Below are positions 36,601 through 51,600 of a DNA stretch of 64,000 nt, piece after piece. How positions within the stretch are numbered: the stretch's first letter is position 1; every line of letters begins with the position of its first letter. The DNA is from Rhodeus uyekii (Eukaryota; Chordata; Actinopteri; Cypriniformes; Acheilognathidae). The stretch covers positions 261,001 through 325,000 of the forward strand of contig JAWRVZ010000113.1 of NCBI GenBank assembly GCA_037043235.1, in the 5' to 3' direction. Under the pieces are notes generated by a model, which was given only the letters and a program-made list of their open reading frames with translations, ran no database searches and was not told the DNA's origin. The position numbers were made by a program, and so were the translations under genes.

Positions 36601-39600
36601 CTTTGTGGTATTTGCTGCCGTTCTCGTCATTCCAGAAATGAGTGGGCTGGCACGGGATAGGCTTTAAACACACCAGCTCGCCGCTCTCGCCCCAAACAGG
36701 TTTACCTGAAAAACAAGCAAACCTTACAGGGTTATTGAAGCTACGAAAGCAGAACAATCACAAACGCATCTTAAGAGGTTTGTTGATTTAGACAGCAGAG
36801 TTTAATATATACAGTTAATATATTTAAAAGTAACTTATGTCTGTGATGACAGAGCTACCGTATTTTCCCGCATATAACCCGCAGACGCATATAATCTGCA
36901 CACTCATATAGCCCGCGGTGTTGGGTAAAAATATGTTGGCATAACCCGCACCCTTATATAACCCGCACCAATAGATTGATGAACCTTTTTTTGTGTAAGT
37001 TCACATTGTTGTTTGCATGACGTCAATTATCCGTAACTGTTCAGGCTCGGTACACAGTGCTTGTGTGCGAAATTCAAACAGTAAGAAAACAAACAAGTCA
37101 GAATCAGAACAAAAGAAAAAGCAGTCTCTCCCTCAAGAAGCGATTCTACAGGTGTAGATCATCGGATGAGAGGAGAAGAGCCCGCCCTCATGGCAGCACA
37201 GCCAATCACGTCTTCTTGCATGATTGACAGGTCAGACAGCCAATCAGCGCCAGCTGTCAGAGTGATCGTAAAAGTGCCAGAGACACCAACCCTCGCAAGA
37301 AAGAAAATACAAATACAAAAATATTACTACATGTAAAAAAAAAAAATTGTGATATAGCCCACGCCCTTATATAACCCGCACCCTCATTGTAAAATCTGGT
37401 ATAACCCACGGGTTAAATGCGGGAAAAAAATAGTACATTTTGCTGTACAAGAAAAGAAAAAAAAATGTAGGGTGGGACTTGATTTTGTCCATCATGAGTC
37501 AATTGTTCAGTTGTATCATTTGTATTCTCACGTGAATGACAAGTGAAGAGATGATGTTTCATGGCACAAGGAAGAGGAAGTTCTTTTGATTAAAGAAAGA
37601 ATACTTCAACATTCCATAAAAAAAAAATTATAATAGGAAGCAGCAGCTATATCTCACCTTCACAGCTCCAGGACTCCACAGCCATGCCCAGATTTCGGGC
37701 CTGGATTTCTCCTCTGTAAACGGGCACAGTCATGTTCTGACCCATGAAGCATGAAATAATGTCTGTGCCACCTGAGGAAACACTAAAGATGTTAATATAC
37801 AGTTTTTAAAGGTGGACAAAATGTTCAAGGCAAGAAAGTCTTGTAGGTTTGGTGAGAAATTCAAAGACAGAGACAGATCTTCCATTTTCCACAATACTGT
37901 ATAAGAAAGACACTCCAACAGCAAAGGGAACCGATGGGAAGTTTTCATTAAGGCAAAACTGTTGGCTTAGTTTTCTGGTAGCTTTGTTCTCCTGCATTCA
38001 TTTTTATAGATCGCAGTTCCTATACTGCAGCCTTTCCTTATCGATTTATCACACATGAATAAAAGTGGTACCAAACTCAGATCTTTCCTAAAGAATTAAA
38101 ACTGATTCTCGTGATAATAAATAAAGCTTGTTGTGTATCATCAAGTGAGCCTTAAAAGAACCTTTTTGGTAAGCGAAAAAAACCTGAAGCAATAAGCCAC
38201 CAATGTTGCTAAAAATTACATTTGATATTACAAAATAGCAGTTGTCACATTATTTTATGAATGAAATAATGTAAGTTAATGTAAGCTACTTTAAGTCAAC
38301 CGGGCGGTTGACTTAAAGTAGCATTAATTGCATAGAAAATAACTCTGGATCATCCTGTGATCAGCTGAACTCAAAAACACTAAGGCCAGATGTGGTTTAA
38401 TAAACATAGCTATCTCAGCAAGATTCTCCTCAAACCATTGCTCCTCCATGACAGTAGTTGACATGAAAGAGAAAAACTGACTGAAGATAATGACAGTTAC
38501 ACTAGTGAACAATATAGTACATTTTGTGGCAGTGATGAGAAATGCGACGGGTACTTGGGTTACGAACTGCATGGACACTTTTTGAAGAGGTGTTTGCACT
38601 CTTGTATTTCTGTAGAGTAAGGTCTACATTTAATGAGTCACCTCATATAAAAAGACAACATGTGTGAGAAGCTCAGATGCCCAGTCATTATAATACCAGC
38701 ACAGAGAAAGATGGAGAAAAAGGAGACACTGATATTTGATATTGCCAGCCAAAAGAAAAAGCAAGACAATCAATATTTCAAATTAATGAGGTTTCGTGGA
38801 GTGAGAAAAAAAAAATGGAGATGTCAAACACACGTCTGTAGATAAAAATAGGTCCAAGTAATTGACAAATGTAATGATTGTAAAATCAGATTATAAAAGA
38901 GAAAGGTTGCTGTGTGTGTTTATGCGTGTATGCGACAGATGGTGGGCGATATTGGGGGGGTCTATTGGATTCAGGTGATTTTGGGTGGCTGAAAGTGTTA
39001 AAGTTTCCTGCCAGCTGCCCCTCTGCACTCAGGAGTCTGGCTGGCACAGCGACAGAAACGGTGGGAAACAAGCCCTGTCACATATGCTCTGCTTGACATT
39101 GGGGTCAAGGTCAAATCTGCCTCGGGTTGGCAGAAGTCACATATCTGAGGGAGAGGAAGGAGAAGCTCTGATCCTGGACAAAGCAAAATGGTTCTCGATA
39201 TTTCAGAGGGCCAATAGGCTATCTGAGCTCAGGACTGAAGACAAGCATCGTATATTAGAGCTGCTGCGTTCCAGAAGGCATCTTTAGGTAGCCTGACATT
39301 TAAAAAACCTCTGGAGTCAAGAAACGTCAGTCAAAGCCTTTTTCTGAAACGTTGAGGCTCATAACGTGTCAGAATTCAGTGCTGTCGTGGAATCAAATAT
39401 GAGCCAAATAGCACATCCAAAAAAGCCTTCCTGGCAGACGTGCAAAAATGTTTTCTGAACGCATCAAATCTCTGTCACTTATTTAAGATGATTCGATTAC
39501 TTTGATGACAACCTCACAAAAAATGACCACGGTATTGGTAACTATCAATGCTGTACGTTCTGTTCAGCAGAACGCAATGAAAAGCAGCTAATGGCCAATC

Positions 39601-42600
39601 GGCATCAAGGACTGAAAGCAAAGACTAAAAATATCATAGCTGCGACTTCATCTCTAATAATTCACGCAGGAACAAGCACCGCACACAAAAAAGTTAAATA
39701 AAAAACAGCTCTGAAAGGTTCGATCTGAATAACTTGACTGTAGCAGGCTGGCGCTGACCTGCCATGAGAGCAAAGCTCATCTGGTGAAACCGCAGGGAGA
39801 AACTGGGCACAGGTGGTGTGTGAGAGAAACATGCTGCGAGACCCCAGTCACAAACACACACTCATGCACACAAAATCAGCAGTCCACCACAGCTGTTAAC
39901 GCTGATGCTAATTTGTTTCCACAGGGCCCTGCAGGCATGAGATCACAATGCGAAACACACACACACCATACTATAAAGAAGTGCTGGAGCGCTGATGATT
40001 GGAAGGGAAGTGAAGAGTAGGCGGATCAGGATAGGATAGGGAGGAAAGTAAGACCGCGAGAAAGAGAAAGGAAATAACAATGAAAAAAGGGATGAAAAGC
40101 CAGAAACTGAATACAAGAAGTTAAAGGAATGCAGAAAGAAAGGAGAAAATGCAGGAAAATGAAAAGAGACAAAGAAGGGAGGGGGGAAAAGCCAGGTAAT
40201 TGGACAAAATAAGGGGGAAATGCAATGAAATAATGAAATAAGAGGTGGGGGGGGTGAGAGCCCACCTGATATGGATCCCAGCAGCACATTGTTCTTAATA
40301 CAGCTGTACACATACTCGTAGCTCTGAGGCTTCAGCGGAGATCCTGTCGACAGCAGTGTGTGAAGCGTCTGCAGGTTGTGTGTGTTTGCTGCAAACAGAA
40401 AGTAATCATGCTTACTGAAATACTACACATTACAAGGCATCAAAAGTTCAACAATTATGGGCACATATATTTAAATTCAGATTGAGTTTGCTCCATTTTC
40501 AATCCAAAACTACTAAGAGTAGTTCTATAAATTAACCATGCATGCAGCCTCAAAGATTTTTAATTATATAAAAATTTAAAGAGTCAAGCAGTTTTTAATA
40601 GGCCCCGATTTTTGAAATTATAAACCGTCTTAAAGCATAAAGCTCAGCTCAATGTAATTTATTCCGACGGATTGCTGTCTGGAGGCAGATGGGTACGGCT
40701 CACAGTGATCAGAATTATGAACCCCATTAAACTGTGCTGAAATGTATGCAGGCAACATGCCATGCCACCCGTCTGGGGTCCTGTGTAGAGGGGGTCTCTC
40801 GCCCCGGTTATCAGAGCCAGTGCCACACCCCACAGGCTAACAGGTGTCGCTCTGAAATGTCAAGCAGCCAAAGAGAGCAGCAGAGGGCCAGGAAGCACAT
40901 CTCTGACCGCCAACACACATGAACCACACATGCGCACACACGCAAAACAAATAAATCCTCCAACTCCTCAAGAGCTTCATCTTTAAAGACGACATGAATA
41001 GGCATTAAAAAGGTAGAGTAGGCAATTTTGGAGAGGCTAGCAATAGCAAGCTAGCTTTAAAAGCATGGAGATCCCGCCCTCCCCTCAGGGCATCTCCAAA
41101 ACTACGCTTCCTCCCAAACATTACGAGATGAGATGGCGTTAAATTACCTTGTGTCTCAAAGCACATAATATTACAATAATAATGTACAGCTGTAATAATG
41201 AACAACAAATAATAATAAACAACACAGAGCTCTTATACAAACCAACTGACTGCTGCAGATTCATTTCAGCACTGATAAGTGTTGACAAATGCATAAACTA
41301 GGACCGAGGTTTTCAAAGTGTGGAGCGCGCCTCCCCTGGGGGGCGCCAGAGCATGCCAGGGGAGGCGCGGAGAGTTGTAAAAAAAAGATAGTCTAATAAC
41401 TCGCTGAACTTGTATTAAACCTCCTTCATTTTACATTTCCCTGTGATGTCATTCTGTCGCGGCTGCTGCAAGCGCGTCGTTCAACCCTCGCCCCCGTCAA
41501 CGATCGCGCATCGCGTCCACCCAGTCAACGATCGCGCATCGCGTCCACCCAGTCAACGATCGCGCATCACGTCCACCCCCTCCTTGTGTTGCGTTCACAC
41601 CATGTCCTAGTTCAGAGGTTTTCAAAGTCTGAGACAGTGGGCCTCCCTTTTGACCCAACTCACCCAATGCCCCCCCCCCCCCCTCCAAAAGGCGCGATCG
41701 TTGACGGGGGGGTGGGGGGGGACGGCATTGGGTGAGTTGTGTCAAAAGGGAGGCCCACTGTCTCAGACTTTGAAAACCTCTGAACTAGGACATGGTGTGA
41801 ACGCAACACAAGCCCATTGTTTTGGTTGAGGAGGAACTGAAGGCGGCTGTTTGTTTATGCACTCGGTGACGGTCTACAACTCTGCATAGCCTTACAGAAC
41901 GCGCTGACAACGCGCGATGTCTGTACGAGCAGGGTGCGTGGATGCATAGAAATACATATGTTGACAGGCCGGTAAGACATCCAATTCCTGAATTGCCCAA
42001 TTCCATTTTCAAGTTTTATAAAAACTGTATGGGATGCCAAATGTCCTCAAAAAGTTTTCAAAGTAACTCTTTATTTTAAAAAACCCAAACTAATTTGATC
42101 TCTCATGGCAGATGTTACAGATCAACTCAATCTTCCACTGTAAATTGCATTTTAATTCACTTTGTGTTTTTCTGATTATTGTTGAATATTCACAAGCACA
42201 CACATAAGGTTTAGTGAATGAGCCAGTAGAATCTTCTAGACTAGAGAACGCTGGAAAAGTGGGGAATAGCCTTAATCCTGTGCAAATGCCTCAGAGATGC
42301 CCATTAATGGTCCAACACACTTTTAAGTAAGACTGTAAATGTAAACATGAGACATGCTGTGTAATGTAGATTAATAAACCTGTAATTGCTTATTATAATC
42401 ATTCAAATTAATCAAACATCATTATTAGCTGAAAAGCTTGAAGTAATGTTTAATTAAGAAATACTTGATGGCTAAATTGTATTTTTTGGTAATATTTATA
42501 TCAAAAGCTTTAAATAAAAGAGAGTGCTGAACAGCATATTAATTTTGCTGTGGTATCAAAATTGATATTAAGAAATATGAAACAAAATATTGTATAGCGA

Positions 42601-45600
42601 CAACCTTATGGATATTGAGCAAAAAAAAAAAAAAAAAAACTTACGCGAGATGACAATCGATCTACAGCTCACCTGGTTTCAGGTTTCTCTCCTCCAATAC
42701 AGCCAGCCATTTCGCTCCAGTCCCAAAAATTGTGATTCTGTCAGCAAATGATGAAAAAAGATAAATGTTAATCTTCTTTTTTAATGTATAAAAGACAAAA
42801 TGGCTTTCTTATAGCTTGCAAAACAAAACTGCAATTACAGAAGTACAATGTGGGGTAGCATCCTTAAAGAACCTAAAGTTGGGAAATCACGGCACTAGAC
42901 CACATCTCAGACAAACAGTTAAAAACTTAATTTCCACAGCAATCTAGATCTCCCCACTTTAGAACACGGAGCAGAACTCTTTCAGTGTCAATGAGGTGGA
43001 ATTGATCTAAACAGCCTGTTGACCTGCAGAGGCCTCGGTCAGCCATCTCTTGATGGAATCACTCAAGGTCAGAAATCAGGGGTGGAGGTCATGGCGGTGT
43101 AATATCTGAAGAGCACAGACACGCTTAAATGCTGTCAACATGGCTGTATTAGTGTAATCTCCACTTGTCCAGCACATTGTTTCACCATGTTTAAAGCGGA
43201 AATACAGCAAGATATATGAAACTACATATATTTTAATACCTTGAGATATGAGCGTCATCCGTTCCAGGACCGAGCTTGAGGTGCTCATATCTAAACTCTT
43301 TCTTTTTTTTCATAATAACATAAGAGAAATAAATATGTTCCTGCCCTCTAAAACAAATTCCCTTATTAGTGCTATTAACAATGGGGGGAAAAACATGTTT
43401 TTAATTGTTATACAGACATACAAGGATTGCTCGCATCTCGGAATACTCATATGTTGGGACGCTCGTAACTCAAGGTATTACTGTATATATTTTTTAAAAA
43501 TCATTAAAAATATATACTTATGGTCCTTAAAATTAAATTATGATCTCTACATATATAGCAACTAATCATTTTACATTCAAAAAAGTTAGCCAATCAAAAC
43601 AGAGGGAATTTGTAGTGTCAAAAAAAGACTTAAATCTTAAGGGTCTGAGAAACTGTGGAATAAAATCTGATAAAACTAACCCTTGTTTGTCTTAACATTA
43701 TAAGTAGAATAATGTGTAAAACTCATTTGTCGTTCTCTGCATTTCTCTCACTAGTTTCCAAAAAGAGACATCCCTTGTGTAAATAGGTGTCATGACAACG
43801 TCCAGCTTGCATGTGATTGGCGGCAGCTGGCAAGGCCTGGTTAGTAATGGGTCATTTAGGATGTAGGAAGAGTATTCGATATGAAATGAAATGGAACGTG
43901 ATTTCACAAGAAAGATATCAGTCAGACGCGAGGAAAAAAAAGTGAAGTCTTGTCAGTGCCAATCTAATGATTTGACCAACCACTGATGTGTTTCTTCCAT
44001 TTATAACATGCTGAACCTCTGATTTACTGCAGTCCATCCACTGAATTGATGACGGGATCGTTCATTTTTCTAACATTTAACGAGTCAAGGGCCCCATCTA
44101 CACATGAAAAATAATAACTGCTACATGAGTCAAGCATGCAAACTGGCTTTGTTGCAGTTTTGGATTTTTTAGAAGTAATTTTTTTTATTTTATTATAGCT
44201 TTCCTATAGTCCAATCAGTTGAGCATTGCTGTTTACAACGCCAAGGTCATGGGTTCGATCCCATGGAAAGCAAGACCTGATTCAATGTGTTCCTTGAATG
44301 CAATGCAAGTCGCTTTGGATAAAAGCATCTGTCAAATGTATAAATCTAAAATGTAAATATTATTCATTTTGACTCCCATTACAATACATGTGTAGACCAA
44401 ATTTGAACCTGGTATTGACTAGATAACTGGCTTACTAGTGAAAGATCTGGACTTCAAAGGGCAAATTATTAGTGATCACAGAGAAAACTCCGGTTTCTCC
44501 AAGTCTACTCCTTCAAACCTGGGGTGTCCAAAACGGGTCCTGCAGAGTGTGACTAACTCGCCTCTACACACTTGCCTGGAAGTTTCTAATATGCTACCTA
44601 GTAAGACCTTGGTTAGCTGGTTCAAGTGCATTTAATTGGGGTTGGAGCTTAACTCTGCTGGACAGTGGCCCTCCAGGAGCGGGATTGGACACCATAGCTT
44701 CAAACTAAAAGTGGACATGTTTTGTGAAAGTCATGGAAGCAAAATCCACTGACCCAAAGTGTGTAGTGATGCACGAATTGTGGCATCTAGTTTGTAATAA
44801 GCTCAGTCTTGACTTTAAAACCAATTCAATTCGGGTCCCGGACAAGCCCCCAATTATGTAATGGCTGAGTATAACAGTGCAGACCTCTTAAAATCCAGTC
44901 CTGGAGACTTTAGCTCCAACTTCAAACCATAAACAAATACCTAACAAGGTGTACAAACTTATCGAGGTGTAGAAAATGACTTGCAAATTACAGATAGCAT
45001 GCTTAATTAGGGTTGGAATTAAAGTGTGATTATGTATATATGTATGCAATGTATATTTTGGTGTCCAATGATGATCCTGGATGGCCACCTTTCAAACGAG
45101 TTTAGGTCTAGCCCTAATTAAACACCTGAACCAGCTTATCAAGGTCTTTAGGATCACTAGTAACTTCCTGGCAGGAGTGTTGGAGCGAAACTATGCAGGA
45201 CCTTCAGGTGCAGGATTGGATACCGATGCTCTAGCCCTGATGAAACAGACCTAAGCTTAATAACGTCCACTGTGGAGTCGGAGACCATTAAAAATGGCTG
45301 TCCTCTAAAATAGTACCCAATTTAAGGGTATGGGGGCAATTTCAGATAGCCATGGCATGCGTATTGGAGCTAAATTCTGCAGGAAGTGACCTCCAGGATG
45401 TGTGTATCTTCAGGGGTTACACCAGAGCAGTTAAAGAAAAAAAATACAACAATTCAGAGAATGAGATATTTACATTATTTAACCTGTGCCAGCAAAACTA
45501 GGTAATTCAAACAACCTCAGACTCAAGTGTAACTCTGGATTGAATTGGGTTTTTTTTCCATTGGTGACAATATGAGACAAAGAAAGACTTGTCCGGCATG

Positions 45601-48600
45601 ACCAAGTTTCACAATGCCCCTTTGTCCAAAACAGGTTTCCCTAATGCATTTTCCTTCATCTACATGGACACCACATCTGCCCTCTGATTGAATATTGACC
45701 ATTTGTAAACATTAAACATAATTAATCTGAAGGGGAGCAGATAAAAGCTAATCCAGGATCAGTGTATTTGTACAACTAAACAGAGGGACAAAAGAGAGAG
45801 TATGTTTTATTCATCATGTGGTGGATGTCAGGTAGAGTTCTACCTTCTCTGCAGAAGAGGGGTGGATGGCTTGATTCAGTAGAAGTTTATTAAATGTATG
45901 TGTGTCACAAAAGGAAAATGTCTACAAATTTGGACAGAAATGATCATAGACCTGGACTGAAGCAACGAGCCCAGAATACACTCCCTCACAAACTTACTTA
46001 AAGCAACAGGAGAGTTGTCAACATACAAAAAGACAACATGGAGGATTATATACATTTATACAGAATTGCAGACAACAGGAAAAATAAGAAACAGTTGAAA
46101 AGAAACCCATTTATTTATTTGCTCCAGCTTCTCAATGCCTCACTCTCTCGCAGTTTCCGTTTCATCTGGATAGTGCGCACAACTAAAGACTAGATGGCCA
46201 AAGAATGAAACGAGTTTAAAAATCTGTCGTGACGCTTATAGTTTGAGGTTTGCTCACTATAAGAGTATAAATGGGTATTAACTACAATTTGCTAATTATT
46301 TGACAAAGTTTAAAAGATCAAAAGTATTACACTTGAGTCTCGTAGTTTCCTTTTTTAGGTGTACTAAACTTTTGCCGTTTTACTAGCTTTATCTAAAAAT
46401 GGCCGGTCTCTAAAACACTTTATTCTACTCATAAAGCGATAAATTTGATGTTTAAAGGAATGGAAAACAAGATTTTCCCTGCTCTTTTGAAATAAAACAC
46501 TTAACCATCCTCAGTCTAATAATAAAGACCCAAATATTGGGCAGCACACAGATGGGAATTACAGTAAAATTATGATAAAACTACATCATACGTCATGGAA
46601 CCGGACAGCCAAAGTATGGATGAACTTGAACTTGATTCTGAACAGGTTAACATTTTTGTGGGTTTGCTCTGTACTGACCAACAGCATATCCTGAATCTGA
46701 AAATTACCCATACTCTTTTTAATTATCACAAAGAACTGGAAATAAAACCTATACTTATGACTCTCAGATAGAAACCAGAGCCATCTTTCAAAATCAGGAA
46801 AGTTAATTTAACATGCTCATTTAAATAATAACGTGAATAAAAAACAATGTGATTAAAACACACACAATTTAAGCATGTCACCTGACCCATAAGTAAAATC
46901 CACATTAAGAAATATTTCTACAATTAGAGCAATTCAAGCTTGAAGCTCAGCTGCTACAACAGCAACACGCCTCGCCAAATCACATTTACCAAAAATCACA
47001 CAGGACGAATTCAGAACAGCAAGACAAAGACCAACATGTACGTAGACGAACACTTAAACAAAAAATGGTACAGAATGAATACAAGAATATGCCGTGTGTG
47101 AACAGACTGACTTAACTGACTCAATTGCTAAATAAAGCGCTTCTAAAGTATGCAAGGAGCGTCTTATGAAAACTAAGTCTGCTCTTTCCCCCCATTGTTT
47201 ATGTATTTATTGGATAAATGCAGTAATATTGTTAATACTTACATTTAAAATGCCAGTTAACCATTTTAATACATTTTGAAATGTATTCCAAAGCTGAATT
47301 TTTAGCATCATTACTCCAGTCTTCAGTGTCACATGATCATTCACAAATCATTGTAATATGCTGATTTGCTGCTCAAATAACATTTCTTGTTCCTAATGTA
47401 CTTTAAAAAAAACAGCATTTATTTAAAAATAATCAATTGCAAAATAAAATAAAATTTTTCTAAATTATTAATTTCATTAAAAAACAAAAACAAACTTACT
47501 GGCCTTTGAATGGTAGTGTATTTATTTATTTTTAATCGACTGACAGGTATAACTAGAGTATTTAAAAATGAGTATATACAGTAATACCTCGGTTTACGAG
47601 CGACTTGGTATACAAGCAAATTCGTGTACGACCATGGAGGGTCAAATCGGTGTACGAGCATTGTATCAGTGTACGAGAAATTTTCCCTCACCCATGCGCA
47701 TTTTTGTGTGGAAAAGTCTTAACGCTCAGCATCGTCGCGCGCATTTTTACTGGAAATATCCTAAACACAGCCTCTCATAAAACAGTCATGCGGTTCCAAC
47801 CCCTTCACTCGTTCATTCTCTCAGCGTCGCTTGGTTTGGCTGCATTATTCACCACAGTGATACTTTTATAAGTGATTTACAGCGGTTTTACCTCGTGCTG
47901 TTAACATTATTTAATTGTGATCGCTTTTGTTCACGTAGTGAAATATACACGTACAGTACCTCTAAGCAGTAACTGTCACGGTTCATCGATTCACTGTTTC
48001 CTAGTTCTGCCTGTGTGTGTGTGTGTGTGTGAGCACTGACACACCTGATTCTCATATCATCTGCCCATCTCCCCACTTTCGTTCGCGGCTCCCGTGCGTG
48101 CGTGCGTGCGTTCGTTCGTTCGCGGCTCCCATGACTTTCACTCTGGATTATCACTTCATTTGTTTTCTGCACTATTATAATAAATTCACTCATTTGCAAT
48201 TGAATCCTTGCTTTCCCCGCTCTCCCCTCCTCTCATCTCCTCAGCTGAAGTGCATTACAGTAAAGTATTTCAATACTGTCAAGTATTTTTAGAGTTTAAT
48301 TGTCAATTATTAATTAGTATTTATATGAGATCTTAATGGTTATAATTTTAACTGCAATTAATAGGGTAAAACCCAAAAAAATATTTAAAATGGGTATTTG
48401 TGGTCGTGCTGAAAGAATAAATTGCTTTTTAGTGCATTCCTATGAGGACATTTGTTTTGGTGTACGAGCATTTTGGTTTACGAGCTTGCTCTTGGAACGA
48501 ATTAAACTCGTAAACCGTGGTATTACTGTACAAGTAATTCAAGCAGCTCACATAAACCTTGTGAGTAATGAAAATGTGTGCATGTTTTGGCTTTCGCAAA

Positions 48601-51600
48601 AGCTTCTGCAAAAAAAAAAAGTCTCCATTTTCTTTTTCTTGGGAAAAGGCGAGACAATGAAAGTTAAGAATAGAGGCTTTCACCAGCAGCCAAGAGAGAC
48701 TGAAAATGAGCAAACACACACACACACAAAGTGTGAGCCAAAGGAAATCCAGTGTCTGTTGCACTTCGATCATTTCTGATCAATAACAGGTAAACTTTGA
48801 CAGAACTCCATGCCACATTAGAGGCGGCCAATTAGAGCAGTCTCTTTAAATCAGGTTGCCGTGGTGACGTGGTGTCATTTACACAAAGGGCGCAGCAGAT
48901 GCTGGTGATAAGCACTGCCGCACCTCGGCCAATTACAGCACGGGCATGAAGAAAAACCTGACTGTGATACCTTCATTACACCGTGTCTCTCTCTCTCTCA
49001 CATACACACACACACACACTTACCCCAGACGGTCTACGAGGTCCCACAGCACATTGGCACTGGGAATAAGAGGAGAGCCATCGTACAGGACCACAGACGC
49101 CCCGACGGCTAAAGAGGACACTAGCCAGTTCCACATCATCCAGCCCGTCTGCACATAAAAATAGAGACCTGCTTTTAGACTGGGTCAGAGAATATATTTC
49201 TATCCAGTGTTTGACCAGTTTTCTGCAGATAAACATAACTACTCATCAGTGTTTAACAAACAGTGCTCGAAATGGACCATTTTGATTCAAATATCACTCT
49301 GAAAAGCACACTGGACTAAACAAATATTGAAAATGATTTGTAGCGATGTGAAAGAAAACACACTGTCCAAACAAAGACATCATGGAATATGTTGACCTGA
49401 CTGCTAAATAAATGTCCATTGTGTCGGATTCATCAGTGTATGTTATCCTAAAGAAAAAAAGTTTATTCATAATCTTTCATCAAAATGTAACAATGTTCTC
49501 CGTCTCAGAGATGACTTTCTCATCAACCATATCGTAAACTAATACACAAAGAGATTTATAATACCTGTAGAAGTACACAACCAATCATCTGAGCTGGAAA
49601 TGCCAGGTATACCATACACATTTTTTTGGGGGGGTCAGTAAGAAACAAAATACGTTTTTTTAAATCAGCAAGGATACATCAAATTGATCAAAAGCAACAT
49701 TAAGCAAATACATTTTTTTCTTATCAAAGAGTCATGAAAAAAAGCATTCACAGTTTTCATAAAACTATACATAATAATAAACTATATCCAATAATTTGTA
49801 GGACCAAATCAGCATATCAGAATGATTTCTGAAAGACCATGTGACTGAAGACTTGAGTGAAGCACTAAAAACACAGCCTTTGGATCACAGAAGTAAAAAT
49901 GCATGAAATTTTAGATTGCATTTTCAAAACAATTTAGTTTTTTACTGACCCCATTTGGTAGTGTATGTAATACTTGCAAGAAATGATTGGATTTAGAATA
50001 CACAGCCATTTCTGAATAGACATCATTGGAGAAAGACACCGTTTTCCTCCATGACGGTGCAGTTACGGCATCGCAGACACATACCGTAGTGTAATATATG
50101 ATGACATCATTGTAGGTCATGTTGCCATGGAGAACGTGTTCTTTAAGATGTTGGATGAGAGTGCCCTAGGCAATGGAGAACAAAAGGAAAGGGTCAGGCT
50201 GGTAACTAGTCATAGATAATGTGATGAACTACACCACCTGAGGGGAAGTGACATCATACATTCACTAACAATCATTTTGAGACAGGTTGGTGGAAAAATC
50301 TGATGGCATGACATAAAAACACTAGTCAAGTGTTAATCTCACATTCTTCTGTGCCAGTGTCATAAGTATTCTGGTTGACAGGGAATGACCTAATTACCGA
50401 ACTAAAGGATCAGCGACTGCATGGAATGAAAAAGTGGGGCAAAAACTTAATATCCCCTAACCCGTATCATAGAGAAAGCGTTCATTTATTCTCTTACTGC
50501 CATAATCCAACACGAGTACGGTTTTCATAAAACCTCCCTGAACATGAGCGAGAAGAGCAAGCCGCCTGCGTACATGCGTGTCATTGTGTGTTTGCACACA
50601 CGCAGCGCTCTAATTTTCCAGCATGCTAGAGAAGCATCAGGCACATATGTCGCAAAAGGGAAAACTTTGTGCTACACACACACACACACACACCAACCAA
50701 GCACATACAAAATAAAAGAGAACATTGCTTTTCCAGAACATTTTTTCTGTGGAACCTGTGTGTGCGTAGGAACCAAGGTTCATTTTAATCCATGCGGGCT
50801 GCGGCATCCCTAATGTTGGGATTAGGGATCAGGAAATGCATTCGGAAGGGATGGGAATGGTGCACATAATTGCTCATCCCAATTACTGCTTTAGTGTCAT
50901 AGAGCTTTAAAAATGGCCTCTTACTGCCATCTAGTGGTCAACGTTTCTGAATCAATCGATTTTGCACGAGATGACCAACATGCAATAGGAAGGAAGGTGT
51001 ATTTTTACACCGTGTTTAATGTGATATTGACATTAAAATGTAAAAAGAAATCATAAACAAGAGAAATTATATTAGTTTAAGATGCAGACCAAGTGGAAGG
51101 GTTACGGAACAAATATGGGATGGGAGGAAAAAATATTTTTAATGCTCTTGCATTCCCTCGCAATTTTTTGCGTTTAGTAGTTATTAATATATAAAATTAG
51201 CTTTTATTTTTATATAAAAATTTAAGTTTTACTCATTTGTTCATATTCTTGTCATTTTATCATTTTTTTTAATTTTATTTAGCTTTCCTTTATTTTGTAT
51301 TTCCATTTTAGTACTTCAACTCAAATGAAAATGAGAAATGCTGCCTTGGCAACACACTGAAGTTTAGCTTTTTTATTTAATATTTAGCTTTTATATCAGA
51401 TTTATTTAAATGAAAGATATCGGATTTTTATTTGTTTTGGTTAAAGAAAATAATAGTTTCTACATAGTAAATTGATAGTTTAGCTGTTGATATTTGTACA
51501 CCTACACAAATAAAATGCTAGCATCTGTATTTTCATGTTCAGAACATCAGAATTCTTCAAAATGATTCTGAAAATGCACAAATCAAGTATATTTATTTAT

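Noticed and set aside
39943..40311. Hydrophobic minus-strand frame of 122 codons
   Set aside because: Its first residues are AACS exon 12; the rest is read-through into the purine-rich intron past the splice donor.
41496..41578. CRISPR-like direct repeats
   Set aside because: The 28-bp units are directly abutting without spacers and lie inside a vertebrate hAT element.
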